Assembly (NCBI RefSeq): GCF_963677845.1
Contig: NZ_OY782498.1
Span: forward strand, 1,046,001-1,110,000
Direction of reading: 5' to 3'
Origin: an uncultured Pseudodesulfovibrio sp.
GTDB lineage: Bacteria; Desulfobacterota; Desulfovibrionia; Desulfovibrionales; Desulfovibrionaceae
DNA length: 64,000 bases
Part shown: in pieces, positions 42,682 to 52,372 of the stretch
Numbering within the stretch: position 1 is the stretch's first letter
Layout of the letters: every line of letters starts with the position of its first letter
Position numbers and translations under genes: made by a program
Notes under the pieces: generated by a model
The model's input: the letters and a program-made list of their open reading frames with translations, nothing else
What the model was told of the DNA's origin: nothing
The model's database searches: none

Positions 42682-43875
42682 CTATATTTCCTTAATATAC
42701 TGTTTGACTGTCAACTCTGCGAAATACATGGAACTTGTAAAAGCTGGTGAAATTGAGTTGAGAATATGTACGGTGTTGTCATGTCGTTTAATTACAAAGT
42801 CCATGACCAATTCATGTGTGTCTGTATTGATCAACTGTGGACGTATTCCTGCTTTGGATGTGGATATGAAGTCATTCGCGGTGATATGTTTGACTAGCTT
42901 GGCTGCATCTCTGAAAAAGTATTTAAAGAAGTATTTTCGAGGTTCTTCAAGGGCGACTTGGCGGAATTTTTCATTTTCGATAAATAAATTAAGGTCCTGA
43001 AAGAGAATGGAGAGGAATTCTGTATCCAGTCCTTTGAGGATACCGTAATTTTCGCGTCCAAAAGCCGGGATAGCTGTCGGCCCGACATATACATCGCCAT
43101 GGACACTTCGGGTAAAGTGTACGCCAAGAAATGGGTTTTTGATGTTGGGTACCGGATAAATCGACCCGTTGATCTTGTTGGCGGCTGGTTTTTTCAGTTT
43201 GTGGTAGATGCCTTTAAACGGGAGCAGACGATAGTTTTTGGCAATACCGAAGGCGTGAGCAACCGTATCACTGTATGCCCCGGCCGCGTTGATGAAGAGA
43301 GAGTATCTGATTGGGCCTTCCGAGGTCAGAACGCTGTCATATCCTTTATCTTGGAAGCAGGTGTTGAAAAAGAATCGAACCTTGCCGCTCGTCTCAAGTT
43401 CATGGTGCATGGCTGTGAGGACTTTTTTAGGGTCCACAACGGCAGTCAACGGTGAGTGCAGAGCGCGTTCAACGGTTTTGGCATTAGGTTCCAATTTGGC
43501 CAGTTGCGCTTCATCGATCATCTCGACAGTGCCACCGTTGGCGGTGGCGCGTCGCTCCAGTTCGTCCAGTGTGTCCAGTTCGTTTTCTGTCCTGGCTACA
43601 ATGACTTTACCGGATTTGAAGAGAGGCAGGCCGTTCTCTTCGCAATAAGCCTGCATGCGACGGTTGCCTTCCAGACACATCTGCGCTTTTAATGTGCCGG
43701 GATCATAATAAATACCGGCATGAAGTACGCCGCTATTACGACCTGAGGCGTGCATGCCGGGAGCAGGTTCCTTGTCGAAAATGATGATGTCGTCGCAACC
43801 GGCTTTGATCAGTTCGCGGGCTATGGTCAGACCGAGTATGCCTGCTCCGCAGATAACAGTGTGTGCTGAGAACAT
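42682..43875 (-). CDS. lhgO: L-2-hydroxyglutarate oxidase/dehydrogenase-like FAD protein
   Basis: This is a 397-residue FAD-dependent oxidoreductase of the DAO family. The dinucleotide motif is VICGAGILGLTIARELIKAG at the N-terminus, followed by ASGRNSGVLHAGIYYDPG, the hallmark of LhgO. The C-terminal SKAGIRPQL and LNSISPAFTSSMYFAELTV segments also fit. LhgO oxidises L-2-hydroxyglutarate and feeds electrons to the quinone pool in E. coli. It lies 2 bases after the PPC-domain gene in the minus-strand operon. Confidence 0.9.
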   Translation of the reverse strand: MFSAHTVICGAGILGLTIARELIKAGCDDIIIFDKEPAPGMHASGRNSGVLHAGIYYDPGTLKAQMCLEGNRRMQAYCEENGLPLFKSGKVIVARTENELDTLDELERRATANGGTVEMIDEAQLAKLEPNAKTVERALHSPLTAVVDPKKVLTAMHHELETSGKVRFFFNTCFQDKGYDSVLTSEGPIRYSLFINAAGAYSDTVAHAFGIAKNYRLLPFKGIYHKLKKPAANKINGSIYPVPNIKNPFLGVHFTRSVHGDVYVGPTAIPAFGRENYGILKGLDTEFLSILFQDLNLFIENEKFRQVALEEPRKYFFKYFFRDAAKLVKHITANDFISTSKAGIRPQLINTDTHELVMDFVIKRHDNTVHILNSISPAFTSSMYFAELTVKQYIKEI

Positions 43876-43877
43876 AA

Positions 43878-44321
43878 CTATTTCTTGGCGAGCAGGGCCA
43901 GGCCGCTCTTTGTTTCTTTTTTACGCAGCATATCCGTATTCAGGATTTCCATGATAATTACTTCTCCGACCAGCCAGACATCAAGGCCGGGGCGGATGCA
44001 GCCGGTATGTGTTTTCCCGTCACGGCCAAGAGCTGCGTGCATATGCAGAACAGGTTTGTTGTCTTCATCGGGAAAGAGCGTTCCGAGTGCGGCTACTTCA
44101 TGTGCTCCACTGATGGGATACAGAATGGGGTCAATGGTTGGTGCGTTGCCGTCTTTGGGGCCGACCACAATATTGCCACCGTCAATACCGCCAATCATGG
44201 TACACATGGCCGTTTTAATGTCGTGTTCTTCGGCAAAATGTTCGATGCAGTCAGGGACGCGTTCACCTTCTTCGAGTCGCAGGGTGAACACGCGACCAAT
44301 GGTTCCTTCGCTGTATTGCAT
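43878..44321 (-). CDS. PPC-domain (DUF296) DNA-binding-like protein
   Basis: This is a 147-residue single PPC/DUF296 domain: FTLRLEEGERVPDCIEHFAEE at the start, MIGGIDGGNIVVG, and LHMHAALGRDGKTHTGCIRPG with the His residues that may bind metal. The bacterial members are trimers of unknown role, some reported to bind DNA. It sits between addB (21 bases) and lhgO (2 bases) in the minus-strand operon, with no evident functional tie. Confidence 0.88.
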   Translation of the reverse strand: MQYSEGTIGRVFTLRLEEGERVPDCIEHFAEEHDIKTAMCTMIGGIDGGNIVVGPKDGNAPTIDPILYPISGAHEVAALGTLFPDEDNKPVLHMHAALGRDGKTHTGCIRPGLDVWLVGEVIIMEILNTDMLRKKETKSGLALLAKK

Positions 44322-44342
44322 GCCGTTAATCCTTGGTTTGTC

Positions 44343-47231
44343 CTATTTCCCACATGGTCCTTTGAAGTCGCACCACGTGCAGGCTGTTCCCGGATTGGGA
44401 GAGAAATGTGTCGCCAGAAGCATATGCCTGATCAAAGTGTGAATCAATGTAGGAATCTGTTCTTTTACACTTTCTTCACGTTCTTCTTCAGTCCATTTGG
44501 GGCCAAATAAAAGTTGTTCTTTGCCGTCCGAAGCAAGCATTATCAAACCTGCGTCGTGCGGTGTCTGCCGTTCACATTGGGCATACAGATGGAGATAGGC
44601 AGGCATTTGAACACTGCGAATAGCTGTTGTCATATCCGGCAGGAGTGATACATCCACCACGTTAGGGCCGAATATCTGTATGCGATCCCAGAGCTCCATA
44701 TCTTCCCACATTTTCTTTTTGGGAAGATGCCCTTGCCCGGTTTTGTAGTCGAGGATGACGATATCTTCTTCGCGTTGTTCTATGCGGTCGATTTGTCCTG
44801 CCAGCGGGATGGTCAGTCCATCCAGTTCAACAGTTGTTGAGAGTGATTTTTCCAATCCGAGCAACGTAGCTGTTCTCTGTGAAGTCAGGAATTCCGTCAG
44901 CCTGAATCGGCCTGTTTTCTTCAATGCCATGCGGGTGTCCAGCGGCAAGCGGGAAAAGAGGTCGTGGGAATTGAAGACGTTATCAAACTCCGCAATGAGT
45001 GGTGTCGGATCAAGTTTGGATAATTCAGTAAGAACGTTCATGTACGGAGTGAGGAATTCCTTGAGTACCTCATGAATCATGGAACCGAATTCGCTACGGT
45101 CTCCATCTTCATTGACGGTGTCCAGAGGGCGCATATTGCTGAGGTAGCTATAAAAGAATCGTTTTGGACAAGTCATGTACTGGTCCAATCGTGAGGGCGA
45201 GAGCCCTTTGGAGCAGAGCTTTTCGACCAGAGCGTCATGGATAGTGTCTGTCACCGGAATGGCGGCTGGAGCGCCGGGGATTGAGCTGGTGGGAAAAGTT
45301 ACGGCCTTGATGAGGTCATCTCCGGTTTCCACAAGGTGTTTGTTCTGTTTCTCCTGTTCCCAGAGTAATTGTTCTACAAACCGACTGCGTACGGACTTGG
45401 AATCCAGCAGGCCGGGTTGGATTCCACTTTGATAATAGATAACGGCTTCGTCGGCTCCCATGAGCAGACGGTAGAAGTTGTAGCCGGAGACATTGTCTCG
45501 TTCCTGCGAATCAGGCAGACCGAGCAGTTTTCTGAGCGGGTCCGGTAAAAGTGGATCATAGGGATTGGTGCCGGGAAGACGTTCTTCCACCGCGTCGAGA
45601 ATGTAGAGTCGTTTGAAGTGCAACAAGCGTGTTTCCAAGACACCGAGGACTTGTAGTCCTGCGAGCGGGTCCGGCTCAAAGGAGACGCGTTCAAGGGAAA
45701 TCATGCGCCGCAAGAATGCGTGACGTGTCGTTCGGCTGAACGGGATGGTACTTGCTTCTGCGCTTTTCAATTGCGGAATGACCGAGTTCGTCAATCGAAA
45801 CAGACATTCGGCGTCCATGAGATAGGTATGCCAGAGCCTTTCTCCATGGGAATGCAGGAGTGCGGCCAGTCCGGCCAGTGCATCGCCGAGGTCAGCCAGA
45901 CTTTCCACTGGTTCGAAGTCAGTCAGGCAGTGATTAAGTATTTCCAGACGCAAAGGTTCAGCGATCTTTTTGTCGACATCCGAGAGAGTTTCGTCTCCAT
46001 ACGGTGGTTCCCATTCCATGGGATCGAGATATTTTTCACCTTGGCGCATGGAGGATTCCCACAAATGGAAAATTCTTCGCAATGGTTTTTCTTCGGGGCC
46101 GAGTAGGCGCAGGTAGGGGTGTCGAATAAGGGCGATCAGGTCTTTCCAATAGTACCGACCATCCTCGCGTCTGTTTTCCTGCAAGGTCAGTAAGGTCTCC
46201 ACCAATCGGGCCAATGAAGTCCGTTCCAGCGGATATCCCATGGAAATGTTGGGTTCTACATCCGGCAGACCGTGCAGGACCGGGAGTAATGCGCCTTCGT
46301 CGGGCAGGACTACTGCGGTTTCGTCCAATGTGGCGGCTGCGTCCATATCATCTGTCAGGCCTGCCAATTGAGAATGGCGGTCATACCCTTCACAGAAACG
46401 GATCTTCGGTGTTGTGGCCGCTGTATCGAAATCCGAGGGGATGATGGCGGTGGTGTGCCATCGTGTTAGCCATGCCGAATGCTCGGCAGCAGCCCAGTGG
46501 GGTGTTTCCCGTAAAGCTAGAGCTGGGTCGCCATGGATGATCGGATGCAGAATGTTTGCTTCCCACAGACGTTTGAAAAAGGTGTCTTCGGCACCACTCA
46601 GTGCATAGAAACCTGCGGCAATGATGTGTTTTCCCTGTACGGCATCGAGAATCATATCTGGATTTTCGGTGATGAAACGTGCATCTAAGCCTGAGGTGGT
46701 CCAGCCTTTTGCCATCAGTCGGGTGGTGTACTCGGCGTGAATGGTGCTGAGTTGTTCCAACAGCCCCGCGGCATAGGCTGAAACTTCACCCTCCATGTAG
46801 CCAAGATCATCCGGTTCGATTTCCTGACGCATGAGGTCGTCCATGAGCTTGACTAGACGCATGCCCCACGGGAGGAATTGTTCATGATCTAGTTTGGGCA
46901 ATTGGGACAGGAGAGAGCCTTCGGTCGTTCTCAGATCATTGACTACGGCGCGCAGCGTTTCCACAAGATCAAGCTGGTTGGCGCGGACAGGTGGAGTAGG
47001 AGCCAATGTACGATGCAGGCCAGTCACGAAGTCCGCGATAGATGTCATGTGCGGCATGAACATGGGACGCGACAGGGCCGGATGCTCAGAAAGCAAGGCC
47101 TTGATGTGTCGGCGAGGTCTGTTGTGTGGGAAAAGTACGATGGTATTACGCAAGTCGCTGCGTTCAATCAATAATTCGGTCACAGCAGGCATGAAATCCA
47201 TATGCCATGGGATGAGGGTAATGTGTCGCAT
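44343..47231 (-). CDS. addB: AddB-like nuclease/helicase subunit (PD-(D/E)XK, Fe-S)
   Basis: This 962-residue protein is the AddB-like partner in double-strand break processing for RecA recombination. The N-terminal half is an inactivated helicase-like region. The C-terminal nuclease has SPSRLDQYMTCPKRFFYSYL (first Cys of the Fe-S staple), AGQIDRIEQREEDIVILDYKTG (catalytic Asp and Lys) and near the end CTWCDFKGPCG (remaining Cys). These four cysteines match the [4Fe-4S] staple of AddB. Its ATG overlaps the stop of the helicase gene by one base, so the subunits are coupled. Confidence 0.9.
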   Translation of the reverse strand: MRHITLIPWHMDFMPAVTELLIERSDLRNTIVLFPHNRPRRHIKALLSEHPALSRPMFMPHMTSIADFVTGLHRTLAPTPPVRANQLDLVETLRAVVNDLRTTEGSLLSQLPKLDHEQFLPWGMRLVKLMDDLMRQEIEPDDLGYMEGEVSAYAAGLLEQLSTIHAEYTTRLMAKGWTTSGLDARFITENPDMILDAVQGKHIIAAGFYALSGAEDTFFKRLWEANILHPIIHGDPALALRETPHWAAAEHSAWLTRWHTTAIIPSDFDTAATTPKIRFCEGYDRHSQLAGLTDDMDAAATLDETAVVLPDEGALLPVLHGLPDVEPNISMGYPLERTSLARLVETLLTLQENRREDGRYYWKDLIALIRHPYLRLLGPEEKPLRRIFHLWESSMRQGEKYLDPMEWEPPYGDETLSDVDKKIAEPLRLEILNHCLTDFEPVESLADLGDALAGLAALLHSHGERLWHTYLMDAECLFRLTNSVIPQLKSAEASTIPFSRTTRHAFLRRMISLERVSFEPDPLAGLQVLGVLETRLLHFKRLYILDAVEERLPGTNPYDPLLPDPLRKLLGLPDSQERDNVSGYNFYRLLMGADEAVIYYQSGIQPGLLDSKSVRSRFVEQLLWEQEKQNKHLVETGDDLIKAVTFPTSSIPGAPAAIPVTDTIHDALVEKLCSKGLSPSRLDQYMTCPKRFFYSYLSNMRPLDTVNEDGDRSEFGSMIHEVLKEFLTPYMNVLTELSKLDPTPLIAEFDNVFNSHDLFSRLPLDTRMALKKTGRFRLTEFLTSQRTATLLGLEKSLSTTVELDGLTIPLAGQIDRIEQREEDIVILDYKTGQGHLPKKKMWEDMELWDRIQIFGPNVVDVSLLPDMTTAIRSVQMPAYLHLYAQCERQTPHDAGLIMLASDGKEQLLFGPKWTEEEREESVKEQIPTLIHTLIRHMLLATHFSPNPGTACTWCDFKGPCGK

Positions 47232-50200
47232 TATGCCTCCACCTCGACTTCAACGATTTTCTTGAGATCAAGATAGACGAGAAATCCTTGAGGTTCAGGG
47301 ATGTCAGGCATTGATGAAAGAATGTCCATATATTCTCGGACCTGTTCATGGTTTTTCGGTGTGGGCTGACCTGTCTTGAAATCCACAATCACCGTTTCAT
47401 CACCGAGGTAGAGCAGGTCGATTCGTTTGAATTGGTTGTTGGCATCCATGATTTCCGGTTCACGCAGACCGTGTTTGAGCCAGTGTTTGAAACGTTTATC
47501 TGATAAGGCCCAGAGTGTCATTGCTCGGAGTTCCTCGGTCAGGTTCGCTTGTTCTGTTTCCGGGAGTGCGCCGATTTCCGGGAAATCTTCGGTTGCCAGA
47601 CGCATGGCTCGTTCCGTGTCCGCCCTATCGTCGTCGGTCACAGTCAAATGCTCCATAACTCGGTGGGCGACTTCGCCACGCATTCGTTCATTGAAGAAAT
47701 AATCGTCCAGATTGTGGCGGTAGACGCGCAGTCTGGGAAGCCATTCCATGAGTCGGCTTTCCGTGTCCGATCGAGGAAGTTCGCAGGGTAAAATTGGTTC
47801 TTTCGGTTCAGAAGGATGTGTCTCCGTCGGAGTAACACCGTATTCGAAAACTCCGTCGTCATCGAGATCAAGAAAGAGATTCATGGCCGCCAATGCCGGT
47901 GATGTTGCAGGCTTTTCCGCAAAGAATCCATAGAGTTCCTCACGGGATCTGGTCCAAGCTACGTACAACAGATTGAGCTGTTCCCGGACAGCACGGCCAA
48001 GGCTCTCATGATATGGCTGACCAAGTCCTTTTTTCATGGGCACAAGCAACTGATGTTTTTCGAACGATTGAATGGAAAAATCCTGATCTGGTTTAACCGA
48101 CCAATGATGAAATGGAACAATGACAACCGGGAATTCCAAGCCCTTTGACTTGTGGATGGTCATGATGTGTACGGCGTCGATGTTTTCGGGAAGCGGGACT
48201 TTTTCTTCGCCGGATTTGTCATTCCAGTATTCAAGAAACGCGGTCAGTGATCCATAGCCATTTTCTTCGGCTAAATGTACAACCTCAAGGAAGCGGCGGA
48301 CATAGAGTTCGGATTCAGGGTGTCGTTCCAATATACGGAAGACACGAATAGCCTCGCGGGTCAGGTCGTAGGGTGTCATCAGCCCGGACTGGTTGTAGAA
48401 CGGTTCGATGAATCGTCGCCAGAGTTCGGGGTAGTCCTCACGGAATTGAACGCCGAGTGGTTTCTTCTTGGGGATGATGAGCCAGTTGAGGAGTTTCTCA
48501 CTGTCCAGTTCGGCTTCTGCCTGAAAAAGTTCGCTGCCTCCTATGAAGGTCAGGAAGGCGAGGTCGTCACGTGGATAATCGAGAAAGCCGAGCAATCCGG
48601 CTAACTGCCGAACCACAGGGTGTCGGTCAAGTTGCAGGGAATTCTCCGTAATTACCGGGATATTCTTTTTTACTAACAGGTCACAGACAAGCGCGGCGTG
48701 TCCGTGCGAACGGACCAGTATACCGATATCCTTGAAATTACGACGGGCAGTCAGGTCGTCCATGAGCGCATCAAGTGCTTCAAGGGTGTTTTCTTCGACT
48801 TCACTGTTCTTACTACCCGCAAGTTGTGTCATGCGAACGTAGCCCTGTGTCTCTGCTGTTTTAGAGGGCAGGGATTGGGCACAATCCGTAAAGCTGCGGG
48901 TCAGGTCCATGGAAAATTGTGCCTTGAATGATTCGTCTGCGTCCTGAAACAGTGTGTTCGCCAACTCGCCGGTTTGGTCCATGGTTTCCAGATTGCGGAA
49001 GAACAGATTGTTGAATTCCACGACGTTTCTGAAGCTGCGCCAGTTGTCGGGCAGGGTGTCTGCCGAGGTTTCGCTGGCGATGGGAGCGATGTCGGGTTGG
49101 GTCATGACCTCGTCGAATAGAGTTGAGTCTCCGCCTCGCCAGCCATAAATAGCCTGTTTGACATCACCGACAAAATAGAGGCTTCCGCCCTTGGCCAGAC
49201 ATTCCTGAGTCAGCGGAGTGATCGCTTGCCACTGGTCACGGCTTGTGTCTTGAAATTCGTCTACGAGTAAGTGGTGCAGTCGGCAGCCAAGACGGCAATA
49301 TGCCTCGGATACGCCCGCTTCGCCAGAGAGTAGGCGGTTGACGTGACCGGCCAGACTGGAGCCGAGAATCATACCGCGCTGTTTTTGCAATTCGTTGAGA
49401 CCATTGGTCAGCCTCTCGGCAATTTCAATGGCAGGGGCCAAAAAGTATGCGCCTGACAACATGGCGTGATTGGCGCGGTACTTGGTCCATTTTTTTTGCA
49501 AATAGGCATAATGCGCTTCGGCCTGTTCATCGACCATGGGTTTGCCTTTGGTCAGAACGCAATCCGTAAAAGTTTCTTTGTGGATCAGTTTGGAATCCTG
49601 CGGTGGGTCGAAAAGCTCAAGAGCATCGCATTTGGCGAGAAACTTGAGAAAATTCTTGTTGGCGGGCAGGCCAGTGTCGTTCAAATACACGGTCATGTCG
49701 TTGAGCGACTGCTTGAAGGCTGCGAATTCGGTAGTAAGAAGGTCTTTTATGGTCGCCTGATCGGTGAGCAGAGGTTCGGGAATTGACCGGAGATGGTCGG
49801 TCAGTTCTTTGATGCGACTCCTGACAGCATCCTGTACCCAGAATCCACTGCGGCCTTCGGTGCGGATAAGTGTGGTCATCGCATCGGAGAGCAGTTCATA
49901 TTCCGGGCCGTCTATTTGGCATATGTCGACGAAATGATCATAAATAGCGTCAAAGAGTTCCTGTTCATCAAAGACTATTTCGAAATCAGGTCGGATCCCG
50001 AATTCAAGGGCGAAGAGTCTGAGAAGCAGAGCGAGCAATGAGTCGATGGTACGGATGTTTAGACGATGATAACGACGCAGAATTGCATTCAGTGTCGCGC
50101 GTGCTGTTCCCGGTGAACAGGCGTGTTTGTCTTCTCCGAGGTTGAGTGCACTCGATTTCAGACCTTTGACCACTCGTTCTTTCATTTCGGCAGCGGCCTT

Positions 50201-50377
50201 GTTGGTGAAGGTCACGGCCATGATTTCGGGCCACGTGAAGCCGTGTGCTTTTTTGCCAGTGCAGACAAAAGGTTGGGCGGTGTCGCTTGAGGCATCAAGT
50301 AATGTCAGGAATCGACGGGTGAGTTGATACGTTTTGCCGGATCCGGCAGATGCTTTGACCTGTTTGAGGAGTGACAT
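47231..50377 (-). CDS. addA: AddA-like UvrD/Rep helicase-nuclease
   Basis: This is a 1048-residue superfamily 1A helicase with a C-terminal PD-(D/E)XK nuclease. It has Walker A KASAGSGKTYQLTRRFL, IMAVTFTNKAAAEMKERV, motif II HHLLVDEFQDTSRDQW, FVGDVKQAIYGWRGGD, MTIHKSKGLEFPVVIVPFH, LLYVAWTRSREELYGF, and nuclease DETVIVDFKTGQPTP near the end. With AddB it resects double-strand ends up to Chi-like sites. It follows the EamA gene after 3 bases. Confidence 0.93.
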   Translation of the reverse strand: MSLLKQVKASAGSGKTYQLTRRFLTLLDASSDTAQPFVCTGKKAHGFTWPEIMAVTFTNKAAAEMKERVVKGLKSSALNLGEDKHACSPGTARATLNAILRRYHRLNIRTIDSLLALLLRLFALEFGIRPDFEIVFDEQELFDAIYDHFVDICQIDGPEYELLSDAMTTLIRTEGRSGFWVQDAVRSRIKELTDHLRSIPEPLLTDQATIKDLLTTEFAAFKQSLNDMTVYLNDTGLPANKNFLKFLAKCDALELFDPPQDSKLIHKETFTDCVLTKGKPMVDEQAEAHYAYLQKKWTKYRANHAMLSGAYFLAPAIEIAERLTNGLNELQKQRGMILGSSLAGHVNRLLSGEAGVSEAYCRLGCRLHHLLVDEFQDTSRDQWQAITPLTQECLAKGGSLYFVGDVKQAIYGWRGGDSTLFDEVMTQPDIAPIASETSADTLPDNWRSFRNVVEFNNLFFRNLETMDQTGELANTLFQDADESFKAQFSMDLTRSFTDCAQSLPSKTAETQGYVRMTQLAGSKNSEVEENTLEALDALMDDLTARRNFKDIGILVRSHGHAALVCDLLVKKNIPVITENSLQLDRHPVVRQLAGLLGFLDYPRDDLAFLTFIGGSELFQAEAELDSEKLLNWLIIPKKKPLGVQFREDYPELWRRFIEPFYNQSGLMTPYDLTREAIRVFRILERHPESELYVRRFLEVVHLAEENGYGSLTAFLEYWNDKSGEEKVPLPENIDAVHIMTIHKSKGLEFPVVIVPFHHWSVKPDQDFSIQSFEKHQLLVPMKKGLGQPYHESLGRAVREQLNLLYVAWTRSREELYGFFAEKPATSPALAAMNLFLDLDDDGVFEYGVTPTETHPSEPKEPILPCELPRSDTESRLMEWLPRLRVYRHNLDDYFFNERMRGEVAHRVMEHLTVTDDDRADTERAMRLATEDFPEIGALPETEQANLTEELRAMTLWALSDKRFKHWLKHGLREPEIMDANNQFKRIDLLYLGDETVIVDFKTGQPTPKNHEQVREYMDILSSMPDIPEPQGFLVYLDLKKIVEVEVEA

Positions 50378-50380
50378 GAT

Positions 50381-51265
50381 TTATACCTCGTCTCCGGCTG
50401 CACGGCTGGTTCGGGAACCTGAAAGAACAACCAGAAAAACAGCGATCAGAATCAGGGAACTGCCAAGATAGCCGAAGATGGAGAATTTTTCGCCGAATAG
50501 AGAATAGGCAAAGATGGCGGCAACTACGGGTTCAAAGGTGGCGATGACTGACGCGTGGGTGGCGTCCAGTCGTTTTAGTCCTTCATAGTAGACAGAGAAT
50601 GCTCCGTAGGATGTGACTAACGCAAGGCCTGCCAGAAGCATCCATGCCTGAGGGCTTTTGTCTGCAAAGGTGACGAAAGGCAGGAGGAGTAAGGCCCCGA
50701 AGGGCAGGGCGTAAACGAATATGGTCGGCGTGGGGTATCTATACAGGAATTTTTTTCCGAAGATATAATATAACGCATAGGTAAAGCCGGAAATCAGTCC
50801 TGCTATCAGGCCGAACAGGTTGAGCTTGAAAGAGGCTCCACTGAGTAGTTGAGGGCCGAGACTGATGCATGAAACGCCGAGTATGGTCATGACTACACAC
50901 GTCATCTTTGTTTTGGTCATGGCCTCTTTGAGTACGAGCCATGAGAGAAGAGCGACCCAGGCAGGGGCTGTGTAGAGCAGTACTGCAGCGAGGCCGATGC
51001 CGACATCACGGATGGCGAGTTGGTATGAACCGTAAAACAGGGTTACACAGATGAAGCCGAAGCCGAACAGGGCAGGCAGATCTGTCCGATGGACTTTGAC
51101 CTGTTTTGCGACGCTGGCGTGTATAAGGAACATGATCCAGGCAAGGGCGGCGCGCCAGAATGCTATTTCCAACGCGCTGATGCCTTCGGCGAGAATGTAT
51201 TGAGTAAAAACTCCAATAAGCCCCCACATGAAGGCGGCGGCCAGAACATAGAGAAATCCGGTCAT
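50381..51265 (-). CDS. EamA/DMT-family transporter
   Basis: This is an inner membrane carrier of about 294 residues with ten helices in two EamA repeats. The first starts GFLYVLAAAFMWGLIGVFTQ, the second LNLFGLIAGLISGFTYALYY. The ATG at 51265 was chosen because it directly follows the preceding stop and starts at helix 1; the longer frame lies inside the cyclodeaminase gene. The family exports metabolites or amino acids. Its coupling to an ornithine cyclodeaminase-like gene hints at an amino-acid related substrate. Confidence 0.9.
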   Translation of the reverse strand: MTGFLYVLAAAFMWGLIGVFTQYILAEGISALEIAFWRAALAWIMFLIHASVAKQVKVHRTDLPALFGFGFICVTLFYGSYQLAIRDVGIGLAAVLLYTAPAWVALLSWLVLKEAMTKTKMTCVVMTILGVSCISLGPQLLSGASFKLNLFGLIAGLISGFTYALYYIFGKKFLYRYPTPTIFVYALPFGALLLLPFVTFADKSPQAWMLLAGLALVTSYGAFSVYYEGLKRLDATHASVIATFEPVVAAIFAYSLFGEKFSIFGYLGSSLILIAVFLVVLSGSRTSRAAGDEV

Positions 51266-51266
51266 T

Positions 51267-52253
51267 CTATAACTCAACCTTGGTGCCAAGTCCGGCGGAT
51301 GTAGCCCTGTCAAAAATGAGGGATGCGGTCATGATATCATGGCTGGCAATGCCCATGAGCACGGCCCCGCGTTTTCCTTCACGCACACTTTGTTTAGTCC
51401 CGGCGCAGATCTCGCCCATGTCGGCATTGATATCAGCCGGAAGCGGGTAGCCGTTTTGGAAATAGGTGCCTTGCTCCTGCGTCCAAACATACTGGTTCCG
51501 ATTGTCACAGGTGAAATTGGCATCTTTGAAAATGTCTTCATGGATAGCGGAGTCGTAATCTACTGAAATGACGAGACAATCTTTCTTGATCCATGATTGA
51601 GGTATGGATCGTTCTGGGGTTTCAACTATCGGCGTGCAGGTGATAAGTACATCAGCGTCTTTCACCGCAGTTTCGAGCTCTGTGCAAGTGACGAATGTTG
51701 CCTCGGGCAGTTGAGGCTGCATGTCAGTGATGAATTTTGCTATGGATGAATCAAAGATATCAAAACAGCGTATTTCATTGAGTTTGGGGAATGCTTCCTT
51801 CATGGCCAGTAGGTTCACGCGCCCTTGAACGCCTGTTCCAACGATAGTCACAGATGTTGTGTCGGGATTGCCAAAGTGTCGAGCATAGACACCGGAAGCG
51901 GCGCCTGTACGCCATGCCGTTACCCATGCTGCATCCATGACCGCCACGGGAATACCTGTATCGGGATCGTTCAGAAGCATTATGCCGGTGATATACGGGT
52001 GGCCTTTGGCAGGGTTAGGCGGATAGCCGGATACACATTTGACTCCGGCGCGGTCGATGTCGCCACCAAGGTAGCAAGGCATAGCGTGGATGAAGCAATC
52101 TTCACGGGAGTGAATACCGATTTTTGCGGGCATTTCACCTTCTCCGCGTCCAATGGCCGCGAAACCCGTTTCAACCGCGTTCATGACTTCCAACATGGTG
52201 ATGCCGAGTTGGTCGATTTCCTTGGCCGATATCCAGAGCACTTCGTATGCCAT
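51267..52253 (-). CDS. Ornithine cyclodeaminase / mu-crystallin family protein
   Basis: This 328-residue NAD(P)-dependent enzyme has the substrate Lys region GVKCVSGYPPNPAKGHPYI, WVTAWRTGAASGVYARHFG and the Rossmann motif VTIVGTGVQGRVNLLAM (about residues 130-146). Later comes VLITCTPIVETPE. Family members include ornithine cyclodeaminase, alanine dehydrogenase and ketimine reductase; the precise reaction is not clear. It heads the minus-strand operon (cyclodeaminase, EamA, addA, addB, PPC, lhgO) and is divergent from the pseudouridine synthase. Confidence 0.88.
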   Translation of the reverse strand: MAYEVLWISAKEIDQLGITMLEVMNAVETGFAAIGRGEGEMPAKIGIHSREDCFIHAMPCYLGGDIDRAGVKCVSGYPPNPAKGHPYITGIMLLNDPDTGIPVAVMDAAWVTAWRTGAASGVYARHFGNPDTTSVTIVGTGVQGRVNLLAMKEAFPKLNEIRCFDIFDSSIAKFITDMQPQLPEATFVTCTELETAVKDADVLITCTPIVETPERSIPQSWIKKDCLVISVDYDSAIHEDIFKDANFTCDNRNQYVWTQEQGTYFQNGYPLPADINADMGEICAGTKQSVREGKRGAVLMGIASHDIMTASLIFDRATSAGLGTKVEL

Positions 52254-52372
52254 GAGCGTTCCTTATTTTAGCGTGTATTTCAGTTGATGGATTGTTTTAG
52301 GATTAATTGTATTCTGCGTCAACGCATTGGAAATCCTTGCGAGTTGACCATGTTCAAGGGTATGCTGACAGA

